The notes beneath the pieces are model-generated. The model searched no databases. It saw nothing but the letters and a program-made list of their open reading frames with translations, and was not told where the DNA came from. The position numbers and the translations under genes are program-made. DNA of 64,000 nucleotides from positions 58,908,939-58,972,938 of the forward strand of contig OX388351.1 in the NCBI GenBank assembly GCA_947579665.1, read 5' to 3'. The stretch's first letter is position 1; the number at the start of each line of letters is the position of its first letter. Source of the DNA: Sympetrum striolatum (taxonomy: Eukaryota > Arthropoda > Insecta > Odonata > Libellulidae). Shown here one piece after another: positions 48,797-60,651 of the stretch.

Positions 48797-51700
48797 AATA
48801 AAATTATCTTGCTCCTAAATATTTATCCTTACCTCTTGGCGACATCGAATTATACGTATTCTCCTTTATTTCATCTTACGATTATACTCTTATGCTTAGG
48901 ACTTATATGTTATTGAAACAAACTCAACTGCTTTTACGTGCCTACTAGTGGATTCAAATTCAACTATCTGATATGAAAAGATTTCAAGTCTTGGACCTAA
49001 ACGTTTTTTTTTCATCTTGCATTCATTCAGTAATTTCTGCTCATCCAAGCGTCTCAGTAGCGCTGACTCCTTTACTGAAATCGTTGCTTTACAACTGACA
49101 GAAACCTGGTTTCGCTTAAAAGTAGCCGGAAGGAGAAAAAGGGTGAGAGTAAGGTGTGGAGTTTAGGGATACTAAAGTGGTTTTGGAAGTGGAAGAGGGA
49201 ACAAGGGGAGAAGTGCTGAAAGGAAAGCTTTGGGTTAGGTTCCTTTGAAGTGCAGATAGACGAGTGGATTGACTATGCTGGTTTTAAAGAATATATGGCG
49301 GTGGTGAAAATTAAGATACACTTGGAGAGCTCACTTTTTTGTGGCAACAATTTAATAAGATACATCACATGGCGTTCTACAAATTTATGCCAAAATTACT
49401 TGATGTTAATGAATTGCTCTTACATGCCATTGACTCATTGTTTTGAGATATTATAATCGTCTTCGTGATGCACTTAGTCCATATGCGTAACTATCAAAGG
49501 TTATCTCAAAGACATCCGTTGGGAATGAGTGTAATATAGTATATATTTCACTTATGAAATAATTTAATATAAATCCAACTTCGTCGATAGAAGTTTACAT
49601 TATACATGAGTTTTCTACCTTTTCTAAGTTCACGTGCATCAATAAATTTTTATTCTTGGTATTTTATCTCACATTTTAATTTAATATCGATAGATGACAT
49701 TGGTTAGGCAAATACTGAGAGAAGAAGGACTGCCAAAGAAAGTAATCTAGAATAAAACGCAAGGAAAAATCAGAGGGAAGAAAACGGCATAATATAACAT
49801 AAAGGTGATACAATAGATGAAACACGAGACTCGAAATGTTTAAACTGGCGAAGAAAACAAAATGGATATATTCTGCATCTTCGCTTTGAGAGTGCCGCAG
49901 GAGCAATAGATGGTCGTTACTCCGCCGTTGAATTCGTAAGGATTAATGACCGAGACTCAGCGATTCTACCGATAGAGGGCTCCGTTAAGCAGAAGATTGT
50001 GCAATGAAAGAGGTCGTCGTCTTGGACAGTAGTCTCAGTGTCTTTCTCCTCAATCTTCATCATCTTCGGTTCCTTTTATATTGACTGATTGGTGCTCTTT
50101 TCCAGTCGGCCGCGTTTGCCTGCCCCGCGGCTTCCCACAAGGGTCGGCCGAAAGGGCCGCGTTTACTAGGTTTTGCCTCGCTCATTTAATCACTGTCGTC
50201 GGTGCAGCTTTTCTCGAGTTCGTGCGTTGGTGCAGTGATTCCTCGGCATTTAATCTTCGTAATGACTGCGTTTGATGCTAACGCTACGTGCATCGTGATA
50301 CAAGGTACGCCTTGTCGTTAGAGATTAGGCATCAGCATCTTATTGAACGAGATCTGAAAGTGACTGATTTTATCATATTACGTTTAATATCACTATTTTT
50401 TTTACTTAATTCATTTCAAAAGTGGACAACTGTCCCGTGGAATTGTAAAATAGTTAAACACACATCCAATCCATTTACAAAAATCCAAATCTCCGTTCTT
50501 GTACTACAAAATCGCATTACTAAACTTTCACATATATTATTGTTAATTATACTCTTCACCAATTTATGCAAAACAATCCTGAACTCAGACACATTTATGC
50601 ACATCATTTAATGCTATGATCAGTAACATATAAATATTTTAGTAGAAACGGAAGTTTTTTAAACATTTTTTATTCCTTGGTTGTGTTTACTCCCGCATAT
50701 GCATGTAAAGACAAATCACAAGTCTCGTTTAATCGAATATTGCTTTTTAATCTTTCTTTCCCTCTTCATCGTAAGTAATTAGTCTTTTCCTCGGAGGCTC
50801 AGAGCAAAACTTTGCGAATCATATTGTAAATAAACCTGTCTCTCATTAAAAATTATTGATTAACAATTAATCCTAAATGCTTAACACATTTTTGAGCAAG
50901 AAATATAAGTATCGTTGATATATATTTTGATACTGATAAGAACAACAGACATTGAAACGTTTTCTTCTCGTTCATTATGAAAAACCTCCTTTCTAAATTA
51001 GTGTAACGAACTATCCCCGTTTTACACCGATTTTTGGAGGTAAATTTTAAGGGAACGGTCCCTTAGATATAGTCAGCATAGTTGTCTATGGCAAAGGCCA
51101 GCTATTTTATAATTATAACAAGGCCACTAACATCTATAAGTACTACACGCAAAATCATTATTTCTACATCAATGAATCAATCTCTAGATTATTTGATAAG
51201 CCATTCCTTAAGGAAAAGAGAATGACTGTTTATATAAATAAAAATTTCTAATCATGCATAAATTGCTAATCGAGCATAATTTAAAGATGAAGGTGAATTT
51301 TCTATCCTATAAATGTTTTGAAGGCACTCATCGAACTTTGCTTAAATGGATAACGAGAATGTCTCCTTCAAATTCCTCCATAAAATACACCTCTTGATTT
51401 ATAGCACCCTTTAGGTACTTAATTCCGCGAAACTTTTAGAGCGCTTCTTATACTTATTTAAGACTTAAAAAAACTTTATATCTCGAGTTTGAGCGCATGA
51501 GATCGTAAGAGAGGCTTGTTACATTGATACTATAAATCGCTCAAAATGGTATTGAGCTACACCGGAAATGATTTTAATTAGGTTTTTAATTGGACTCATT
51601 ATATTATCCAGAAAGGAATACATTCTTAAAAAAAAGCTTGTAAGTTTCTTAATTGAATTCATAATTCCAGTGTTGTTCTCGTCGTAAGAGATCCCTTTCA

Positions 51701-51981
51701 AATTAAAATTAATGGGATAAATTGACTCTCAAACGCAAGATCTTTTATGTCGATTTTAAAAATTAATTCCAGATATCTTTCATGTAGTTTAAACATTTGG
51801 CTAAAGATTGGCTACGTGTTGTAAATAAGTTTATTTTGCACATAAATATTATTGTATTATATTTTGTATATTCCATTTCTTGCCATTCGTAATTTGTCAG
51901 TAGTTTTTCCTGAAACATATTGGTTACAAGCTGCCAACAGTGATGACCTTAGTGACAATTGTAGCAATATAATGACTGAAA
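48797..51981. other. Gene-poor stretch
   Basis: A compact GC-rich patch at 50080-50280 has a 64-codon frame without recognised motifs and a GGCCGAAAGGGCC hairpin. 50290-51980 is AT-rich. Nothing else was recognised. Confidence 0.6.
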
Positions 51982-52485
51982 TATTATTATTATTATTATA
52001 CATAGTACGTATAAGACCTGGTGGCAATCGATTACAAAACAACATAGAAATGCAATATACGTTATTTTTATATTCAAAATTAAGCAGAAAATTACAAAGG
52101 AAGTGGTCACTTGCATTGAAGGGAGCACTCATCTGCATGCCATTTGCCCTAGAAGGAAGGGAAACCCCTCCGAAAGCCTCTCTAAGGCAGTAATCATAAA
52201 ACTTACATTATCATAAAATAAGCTTTATACAAACATTCAACCAGTACACTTAAAAATCATAAAATATTGCCCTTTAACAACATTTGTTCAAAATTTCCGC
52301 CAACTTACAATAGCTTTAACAAATAACATCTTTTTTCCCTACAAAACGTTCTTCAACTTTGCCTTAAAGGTACGCACACGAGGAGGGAATGGCTCAAAAA
52401 TACTCCCAGGCAAGGTCTTCCTTTGCTCAATTGTTCTATTACAAAATGAGTTTTTTCCTATATTAGTCAGGTAAGGGAGGAGTAA
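51982..52485 (-). mobile_element. 5'-truncated LINE, reverse transcriptase tail and 3' UTR
   Basis: On the minus strand, 52479-52339 reads as the C-terminal tail of a LINE reverse transcriptase: GKNSFCNRTI and LPGSIFEPFPPRVRTFK, ending at a stop at 52341-52339. This follows the usual NSF-RTI-LP-FK pattern of CR1/L2/Jockey-supergroup proteins, although the usual Trp-Asn before LP is replaced. The 3' UTR includes GCCTTAGAGAGGC (a small hairpin, near 52185) and GGAGGGGTTTCCC. It ends with a TAA-type microsatellite (51982-51999 as ATT on the plus strand). No target-site duplication was identified. Confidence 0.72.
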
Positions 52486-52769
52486 ATATTACTATAACTT
52501 TTGTATATTATGAAAGGATATTGAAAATTATTTTACTGAGATTTGTGTGGAATGCTTCGGTGCATAATATTTACTTGTAGTTTCCGAAATAGGATCGTAA
52601 AAATCTTGAAAGAAAAAATAAAATGTTCATAAGAGTTTTATTAATTTATACATTTATGTTTTAATGTTATTTCTTTAACAGATACAGTATTCCCCAATCA
52701 TATCCGTTTTAATAATTTAACAAAAACGCACGGAAGAGTCAAAGACACATGCCATGCCATGAAAAACCC
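52486..52769. other. AT-rich spacer
   Basis: Nothing recognised. Confidence 0.6.
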
Positions 52770-52836
52770 GATGACCTGGGACTTGAACATGGGGTTTAAG
52801 TCTTAGAAAAATACCGCTTTAACCCCTACGACAGAG
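52770..52836 (-). mobile_element. tRNA-like SINE head or tRNA pseudogene
   Basis: The minus strand has an A-box-like TAGGGGTTAAAGCGG (52828-52814) and a strong B box, GTTCAAGTCCC (52788-52778), with tRNA-like spacing of about 40-50 nt. No clean acceptor stem can be folded and the anticodon arm is unclear, so I read it as a tRNA-derived SINE or degenerate tRNA rather than a working gene. Confidence 0.55.
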
Positions 52837-53977
52837 AAATTTGACGAATTCTTACAAAACTTAAATTAAAAAATGTTTCTTCTGAAAAACAAATCGAGTT
52901 ATGGCTTCGTAAATATTGTAAAATTTGGAAGATTGTTATGACAGTAAAAACCTCTTTGTAATAGGAGACGTTTACAACACTCATGCTTGTATTAAAAATT
53001 AAATACTTTAGTGTCAATTGCTTAATTACGATCTCCAAGGAATTTGTATATTCCCGTCCAAAACTTATAAAATATCCGAAAAAAATCGACCGTAATTTTA
53101 AGGAGGATTAATTTTTTCCAAAAAAAAAATTCCGCTGAGAGAAGTGCTTTCGCCAAATTAAGTCATCCGCTTTGCGGAAATTGGACGATAAATAAGAATA
53201 CCTCATCGCCGCTCTTTTGCTCCCCATTTCATTAGTCAAACATCTAATGCACAGTCAGCCGTTAAAATTTATTTTACCGTTTCCCTTATTTCGGCAAAGT
53301 ACGGTGTTCTAGCGATGTGCCAACGTTTGCAAGCGAATCACTAAAAAATACAGTTGTTCTGGCTTTTCCTCCCCTTCCTCATACCCCGGCACTTCTTCCC
53401 CTTCTTGCTCCCTCCCCCTCTTCTCTCCCCTCTTCCCCCTCCCCTCCCCTCGCATTCATCAGCGACAACTCTAGCGGAAAGCTAATTACGATATTCTTCT
53501 GTTCGACGGAATCCGAGTCGCAATGACTTCGTTATGCTGCGCGGACGGATTGGAAAAAGGGGTAAAAAGGAGATCTGAAATTCCTCTCTCTCTCGCGAAA
53601 GATATCCCAACGCTGTGGGATCAGTGTGGTTTCACTGCCCTCTCTTTCGGAGCATTCCCTAAAATAAATGGGAAACAAAAAGTGTACCTTTTTTCGCTTT
53701 TCTCATGCCGGTCCATCGATCGCCCAAATGCATTCCTTTTGCTCGTCGGCAAATTTCGGCAGATTGAGATTTGATCGGGTTCGACGCATGCGATAGAGGT
53801 CCTTCTTTTTCGTTTACCTCTCCCGCGATTCCTGTTTATCCTCGCGAAGCTTTACCTTTGCACGTTCTTCGATTTGGGGCCTTCCTCGCGAGTTTTAATT
53901 TTAATTCGCCGAAGAGTGTTTTGCGGGACGGAATGCTCTTGAGCTCGTTTTTTCTGCGATCCCGAATTGGTGGTGAT
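52837..53977. other. AT-rich then GC-richer DNA, nothing recognised
   Basis: 53370-53450 is pyrimidine-rich. 53480-53960 is GC-richer, with overlapping short frames (53317-53526, 53523-53774, 53771-53995) that show no motif. Confidence 0.6.
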
Positions 53978-54173
53978 ATTAGCACATATGAATAAAATTC
54001 ACAGAATCCGGCGAGATATGGTGGAAATCCATCATGCAAAATGAAGGAGATAATTGGTACTTTTTCCACAAAATGTTTTAATTGTACTACCGGTTTCAAC
54101 GGAGGATGACGGTCTTAAACGTTTTGTGGAAAAAGTACCAATTATCTCCTTCATTTTGCATTAGCACATATGA
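53978..54173. mobile_element. Fold-back with 44-bp arms between 14-bp direct repeats (G)
   Basis: Arms 54035-54078 and 54117-54160 match over 44 bp with one mismatch. The 38-nt centre contains ACCGGTTTCAACGG. ATTAGCACATATGA occurs at 53978-53991 and 54160-54173. It has 43 bp between the left repeat and left arm but none on the right, the same lopsided layout as element H. No protein is encoded. Near-perfect arms suggest recent origin. Confidence 0.82.
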
Positions 54174-56225
54174 TTCAGTTTATACACACTATCCTACAAA
54201 CTTGATTTGAATCCATTTTATGAAAATTCTGTTTGTTCGTATTTAAACTGTATGTTAGGAGCTTGTGGTAAATTGAATGTTGATAAATTATGATCTAATT
54301 TCAAGCTTTTATGCTTGACGTTTAGAGTATTTTAATTTTAAGTGCAGTTTTATTTTTATCTCAGTCTTGTTCATAGTTTTGATAACAAAAAACTATCAAG
54401 GTATAAAAAATGCTTCATTGATAGGTATTCATCTTGGTGGTTCCTTATTGAATGCCACAAATAGTGCATTCCAAAACGTAAAACTCATAGCTGGATATTT
54501 TCCACTCATTCTCTCACTTGGAAATATGCTAGGGAACCTCAATGCACATCTTACCGGTTAAATTTGTTTAGAGGTATTCACAAGATAATATCTTAGTGTA
54601 TTCTTACACCAAAATTGCAATTTGACTCAAAGGTAATACGGAATGTTATAGTATGGTTATACTCGAAGGATGAACATGAACATTCCCATGTTTGTAAAAT
54701 AAAAACTATCCCTAAAATGCAAAAATACGGAAGAAGTGAGGAAAAGAGTGGGATCAAGAAGACTAACTGTCTTTGTCTGCGTGGTAGTGAGTTTTTCCTT
54801 GCACCTTTCTCTTCCCCTAACTTTTGCACATTCAGGTTCAGATCATTAACTCTAAAATTGTTAGCAAACTTATATGCAGAGGATAAATCAATGCTTCAAA
54901 CCCGTGTTCTTGTCAAACTTGTATAAGAGAGAAAAGACGCTTCAAATTGGAAGGCCATTTGCAGAAAAAGCATGTTTATTACAGGTTCAAATAAAGAGAA
55001 ACAGTCATAGAGTTTCAAAAATTTGTGTTCACTTTTAACCAATCTCTCTCCTTTCGACATCATCTCCTTCTCGGTAAATAATTGCTGTTGCTCAACCTCA
55101 AACAACCCGGATATTTTCCACTCATACTCGTCCAAAGGAAAATGCATGGGTACCTCGACGATCATCTTGCCAGTTTTTATTTATCAACCCTCTTTCAAAG
55201 ATTTTGGTAGCTAATGGTGGAGGGGTTGACATTCAGATCGTCTTTTCGGGTGAAGAATATATTAGCGACTGATGAAGTTTAGATTTTGGGTGCTCATCCA
55301 ATGTTTAAAGGAGTCGCTTATTAGAAAGTAGTTAGCAGAGTAATGATTACATCCTATTTTCAGCGCAGCATTGATTATAGAGGGATTATTTACAGTACCT
55401 GAAATAATTATTTGAGTAGCAGAAATTCCTTACTGTTCCCTAAGATTTTTGTAGAGGAAGGAAAGAAGAGATAATCATTAGAGAAAGTACGGACTGCTAG
55501 CTGAAGGTTATCATTACGATTTCATTTGTGCTACCCTTATTTAACTTACGAAATGAACTGTTCTTCTCCAACTATCTTCAATGCTTCCAGATCTATAATA
55601 ATTGTGTACTCCAGAATTGGCCGTATTTTCATCAGTTTACAATGCATTAAGCTCATTATCCTTGCTGCGTGTTGTTAAATACTCGAAATTGTAATAGAAG
55701 TTTGCAAGGCCCTCTATAGTATCTGAATTCATAATATCCATTGCCTTCGGTGATTGTATCCTTAGGGGAGTATCATCGAAGCATACGAACTGTTTACAAG
55801 AATTCGAATTTACAAGTCATCTCGATTGGAGCAGGAGGAATAGGCAGTAGCCGTTTGAAGTACTCTTTCAGTCTAAAATTGTGGCGTATCGTTCGAGGAA
55901 AGAATAAAATTTACTAAAAGAAGAACTAAATTTATTAAAAGAATAAAATAACGACTTGTTCCAGCATCTTTTTTTCTTAATTTGCAATTTTTTTAAACCA
56001 TGGATATTCTGACCTCGGAAGAATATCCTACACTCAAGGCTTTATAAACAGTGTATGCATCAGAAGCCATAGCTTGCCATAGCCTTAGCCATATGCCATA
56101 GCCATGCCATCAACATAGCATATAAAACTATTTTCGTAGGAGTATCTTTTAGAAGCAAGTTACTACTGTATGTTGCTATATGCTACACATATGGCTCCTG
56201 ACCATTTTAAAATTACATTTCCCAG
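54174..56225. other. AT-rich DNA, nothing recognised
   Basis: Short frames at 54367-54561, 54615-54926 and 54896-55165 have no motif. A GCCATA-like short repeat lies at about 56068-56120. Confidence 0.6.
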
Positions 56226-56707
56226 AGCGTCATAGCTGTTTTCGCCAAACCGTTTTCCTCCATCGGAAGATACCTCTCCCAGGAGAAGGGGTACTCGGCG
56301 GCGTTTCTCAAACCCCGCGGAAGTAATTGTGAAGTCGTCGTTACTGGTAAGCCATCAACATTGATGAGCCACTCTCCAGCAGTCGCACTCCAGATACATA
56401 CATCGATAACGGCGACGTCGCCCGAAAGGGAGCTATCGCAGGCATCTTAATGTCTTTCCTTATACTCCACGAAGCGAAGGCATCAGACGGAGTACGCGCA
56501 CGGCATATGGGAACCCGCGGGAAAAACTCAGAAGCACCGGGTTCGTTAGTGGGGGCGATGACAGGAAACAAACCCACTCACGTCGTTCCCAGATTGGATA
56601 TCGTTTCAGGAGATATCCTCCAGCGGCAGGAAGAGTTCAGGGATAAGGTTCCCGGAATAATAGACAAGCTTACCATGCAGGATAGCGTGACCTCTTGGTT
56701 GAGATAG
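56226..56707 (+). other. GC-rich patch with one exon-like segment, unrecognised
   Basis: An abrupt GC rise inside AT-rich flanks. 56226-56346 is open, preceded by TTTCCCAG and followed by CTG/GTAAGC, so it has the outline of a 121-bp internal exon. Its translation (including YLSQEKGYSAAFLKPRG) looks protein-like but is not recognised. The frame stays open past the donor to 56457, and a second plus-strand frame (56450-56707, 85 codons) overlaps a minus-strand one (56341-56577). It might be a host exon, a decayed transposon gene or chance. There is no neighbouring exon to support a gene. Confidence 0.18.
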
Positions 56708-57439
56708 CGGAGAATTCGTCGGTTGTTTCGGTTCTTGAGTGGCGGTAAGGCTTCCGCCCGGAAGCTGCCTCGTGTGTCATCTTTGGATGTGCTTCTTATC
56801 GCCGGTGTTTATTTGTGTTTACGAAAACCGGAAGCCAACTATTTCTAAGAATATCAGTTAAATGAATGTCTCTTCTAATATTGTTAGTGTTACCTGAAGA
56901 AATATTCAATCCCTTCCCTGCTAATGAAAGGAAGTTTAAGAAAATAATTAAAATTTTGGCTGCTAAGATATACATAGTTTACCTTGGACTTTTGTGTCAC
57001 TGACTTTTGCTTCCCAATACTTTATACAGTCATTATCATATGTTTAGTTGATAAAACATAAAACGCTGAAAACTACTTCTGAAGACTTACTTAGTACATA
57101 GCTTCGGTTATACTTCGCCTCAGATAAAAGTTAATCATTGGTAATAGTTTATCTTCGGTTTCCTTTAAATGTCAGAAAAATTAATGACGAAGCGATAAAA
57201 ATGAACAAATGTCGGTTACTTTTATACTCAATTTTAATTATTTCGATATTTCAAGAAGCAAAATTTTTAAACGCATAAGATGCTTCCTCTCTCTTTGTTC
57301 GTAATAATTCTCACCTGTTTCTTTTTTTCTTATTTAGAGTTACCTAAATGTCTATGTTATATAATTATATAATTGTGACTAGTATATACTGTATGTGTTA
57401 TTTTGATAATAAATTTTTATAACATGCTTTTTTGCCTCA
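56708..57439. other. Spacer
   Basis: A perfect GCTTCCG-CC-CGGAAGC hairpin lies at about 56751-56766. The remainder is AT-rich and unrecognised. Confidence 0.6.
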
Positions 57440-57870
57440 TATCGTACCTTATGGATGAGAATCCATATACTGTTTCCTTATTTTCTTCCTTGTTTGTTTT
57501 ATGTTATTTTGTATAGTCTTATCTTTTTTAATGTGAACCGATTCTTATTTATTTATCGCATGCTAGTACTTATTGGTAGTGTATTTCTTTCTTTATTTAA
57601 TGCACTTTTTTCTCTTCTCTTAGCTATTACTATCGGTAGGTTTGCGCAGGTTTTTCACACCCGCCTTCCTTGTGGGTGCTTTCCTGCGGTGGATTTTTTC
57701 CTAAGAATCTCTTAGGTTTTTAAATCCACAATCCATCTAATTATTTCTCATACTATTCCCTATACTTTAATTATAATTTTATAAATAATGACGATTTTTT
57801 AGATTGGATAAGAGACTTTTAAGTCTCAATCTCGCCCAAATAAAGACGATTATTATAATTATTATTAAAG
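57440..57870 (+). mobile_element. LINE 3' UTR, plus-strand copy
   Basis: Same family as the minus-strand copy at 43.2-43.5 kb. It shares GTAGGTTTGCGCA-GTTTTT (about 57637), CCTTCCT-GTGGG, GGATTTTTTCCTAAGA and the terminal GAGACTT-TT-AAGTCTC hairpin (57812-57827). CAATCTCGCCCAAATAAAGA and an ATT-rich tail follow. No reverse transcriptase codons are seen, so the left edge is approximate. The 86-codon frame inside it is a T-rich artefact. Confidence 0.78.
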
Positions 57871-60060
57871 CCGGATATGACTCATTTACGCACTCTGTAG
57901 ACGTGATAAGTTTAATCAATCTCAAGCAAGAATTCTGCCAAAAGTGCTGCCAGTGAAACTAAAAAATGTATGAAGTTTGGAATTTCGGTTTTTTTCTGCC
58001 TCATGAAAAACATCCAACCACCGATTTGCCGTTACATAGTTTCTCTTTTGTTTCCACCGCCCAATCAATGCCGCAATTTCCCGCCAACCTATTGTTTTCT
58101 CTGTTTTGGCGCCCTCTGAAAGTAATTGGCCTAATGAGTGAGTAAGCCGCAGAGTGCTGTTAAAACCTACTCGGCATGCCTTGTTTATGGCTTTAACTAG
58201 TCTTGTTATCAAATTTAAAGGAGGGGAGAACATGATTGATCTAATAAGCTGCCTTTAAAACGATTACGTTCACGAGAAAATTTGTTAAAATGGAGCATTA
58301 CGTTGTAAGAGTTCTTGTTTCACTAAGTACATCAACCATATAATAGTTGATAAAATTTAGTTTTCACAGTTTGTGACCCATACATTATATGATCATTAAC
58401 TTTTGGAAAATAACTATTTAAACGGATAAGAAATAGATGCTTCACAAAATATATTCTTAAAATGTTTGTAGATTTAAAAAGTTTCCAACATTCAGCTTCA
58501 AGGTTTATCGAAAGTTAGAAGAAATTATCTATAGAGAAAATTTTTCATATGAAAAAAAATAATAATTTTTTGCTGCTATGCCTTCTCAAGAAATTGTGGA
58601 TATTTGTTAAATCATATAATTAAAATTATTCCGTCGTGATATTAGCAACTTGAGTAATACAACTATGTCATAATATTTGCTTTAGTTGGGGAGTCAGTAT
58701 AAATACAATTCACATGTTCGCTCTCGTTTACAGGAGTTTCGTTTTATATATTTCATTTATGAGTGCATTAAATGTTTTTCTGTAACTATCAGTAGCTGAA
58801 AGTGCAATCTAGTGCATGAGTTTTATTTATAGCAAGTTAACTAATTGCATACTCTTAAGTAACACGGTCTAAAAGGTCTATTATATAATTGTTTTAGTTG
58901 AGCTACATAAGTCAATCATTCTCTCTGCTACGTGAAGGATTATAACGTAGTTTCATTTTTTTTCCCAGAGTCATTTCCTGGAAATGTTGTTATATTCAAT
59001 ACCTTTCAGATAGTGGGAATATTTCAACGCATTTGTCTCTTATGTTATGCTTCAACTTCAGTAGCGGGTAAAATTGTTCATTTTTTGTTTGTTCGTTGAC
59101 TATTAACTCTCTTTTTCGAAATGGCTTACTTAGATGTCGACCTAAAAACTTGTGAGGTAAATGTCGTGCACCTTTAAAAGCGTTCAAATTATTGACGTTC
59201 ATCTATTTAATCAAATAATATTTCTTTAGACAGTTTTCGTTACCTACGTAATGACGTGGAATGCTTGAACAAAGAGTTACATTTTGGTAATATACCGATT
59301 CGGAATAAACATAACCTCAATTCACATTAATATGCGCTATAAAGTAATTAATCTCCTTAGTTTTGTATGTATTACCGCCAACACCAATTAACATTAATTA
59401 TTTGCATAATTAATGATATGCTTGTTTATAATTCAGGTTCGTCTGTGTTAAATTACGCTCTTATGACGTTGGGTACCCGATAGAAAAAGAAACTAATGCG
59501 CATGTCGTCGTCCGAAGCATAATTTTATGCACGAAACGACCTTTTTACGTCACGCATAGTTTTCCGAAGTGCCCTCTCGCGGTTTGGCAATATCCCGCGA
59601 TGAACAATTTCGAGAGATCTGCTTTAAATGAACATTTTCCAATTGCTAAATGGACCGAAAATTCGAGTGCGGAACGCAAATATTTTCGTTACATGCCATC
59701 GGATCCGATGTTAATCAACATTATTATTATATATATATGCTGCAGTTATAATGTGAGGTGGCAGCCCCTATGTATCGAAGAAGACTCACACGATACATGC
59801 AAACACTCCACAATCCCTAACATAAGAATTCCCACAAACACCAAAGTAATCTAAAACAGTAAAAGAACACACGCAGAAAACCCGTATGATTAGGTCCATG
59901 AATTATCCACTCAGTATCCCCTCCAACACATTTATACGACATAGATCCCATAATCACATTTACCGCACAGTTTACATCTGTACTTTAGAAATGTAAATTA
60001 CGCGAAATAATGATCAAAACATAGCAAAACAATTATCTACTTTAGTAATTGGGTGGCAAA
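57871..60060. other. AT-rich DNA, nothing recognised
   Basis: Short frames at 57922-58233 (minus) and 59600-59854 (plus) lack motifs. No repeats shared with the window were seen. Confidence 0.65.
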
Positions 60061-60205
60061 TAACTTTTTTAGATTCCACTGTTTAAAAATCTAATATCTG
60101 CGACCGGTTTTAGACGTTAAACCATTATCAAGCGCAGTGTTCTTGATAATGGACTAACGTCCGAAACCGGTCGCAGTTATTACATTTTTAAATAGTAGTA
60201 TTTTG
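60061..60205. mobile_element. Fold-back element with ACCGGT-type core (F)
   Basis: Core arms 60078-60132 and 60142-60196 pair over 55 bp with several mismatches around a 9-nt loop, and weaker pairing extends outward. The inner arm has CTGCGACCGGTTTTAGACGTT, with a near-complement in the other arm. The GACCGGT-TTCGG block is shared with the element at 28.3 kb, and ACCGGTTTC with the one at 54.1 kb. It abuts a LINE remnant. Confidence 0.78.
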
Positions 60206-60220
60206 TTAAGTAATCTTGAT

Positions 60221-60651
60221 AAAGGAATCAGGAAAAGATTGGTGAAATCCCTGGTCTGGAGTGTGTTGCTCTATGGGTGCGAAACGTGGACTTGAAGAAA
60301 GGAAGAAGTCAAGCGGTTGGAGGCCTGCGAGATGTGGGTGTGGAGTAGAATGGAAGAAGTTAGTTGGGTTGATAGGAAAACAAACACGGAGGTGTTAGAG
60401 ATGGTTGGGGAGGAGACGGCTTTAACTGACGTGATTAAGTCAGAAGAAATGGGTGGGTCAAATATTGAGGGGAGAGGGATTGGTAAAGGTTGTAATTGAG
60501 GGTAGGATTCAGAGGGAAAACAGAGGGGAAGACAGAGACAGAAGATGTTGGATGACATAAGGGGTGGGGTTAAATGTAAGGAAGATGGCGATTAATAGGG
60601 ATTTTTAATTGTGCCGAACCTACCGAAAGGTAGAACTCTTATGAATGAATT
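60221..60651 (+). pseudogene. Endonuclease-reverse transcriptase LINE, C-terminal remnant
   Basis: The end of a LINE polyprotein of the type often annotated as endonuclease-reverse transcriptase in arthropods. Starting at 60227 it reads IRKRLVKSLVWSVLLYGCET, a stop at 60293, then RKEEVKRLEACEMWVWSRME and VLEMVGEE. Two frameshifts follow: WVGQILRGEGLVKVVIEGRI reads in a second frame from about 60450, and QKMLDDIRGGVK in a third near 60545. The 3' UTR has a perfect CTACC-GAAA-GGTAG hairpin (60620-60633) and ends in an ATGAATGAA tail. The catalytic domain is missing (5' truncation), so it is inactive. Clade assignment (RTE or relative) is uncertain. Confidence 0.87.

Noticed and set aside
60078..60196. 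Hammerhead-type ribozyme in the ACCGGT fold-backs
   Set aside because: CGAAAC is present near the arms, but no CTGATGA core was found on either strand in a workable arrangement.
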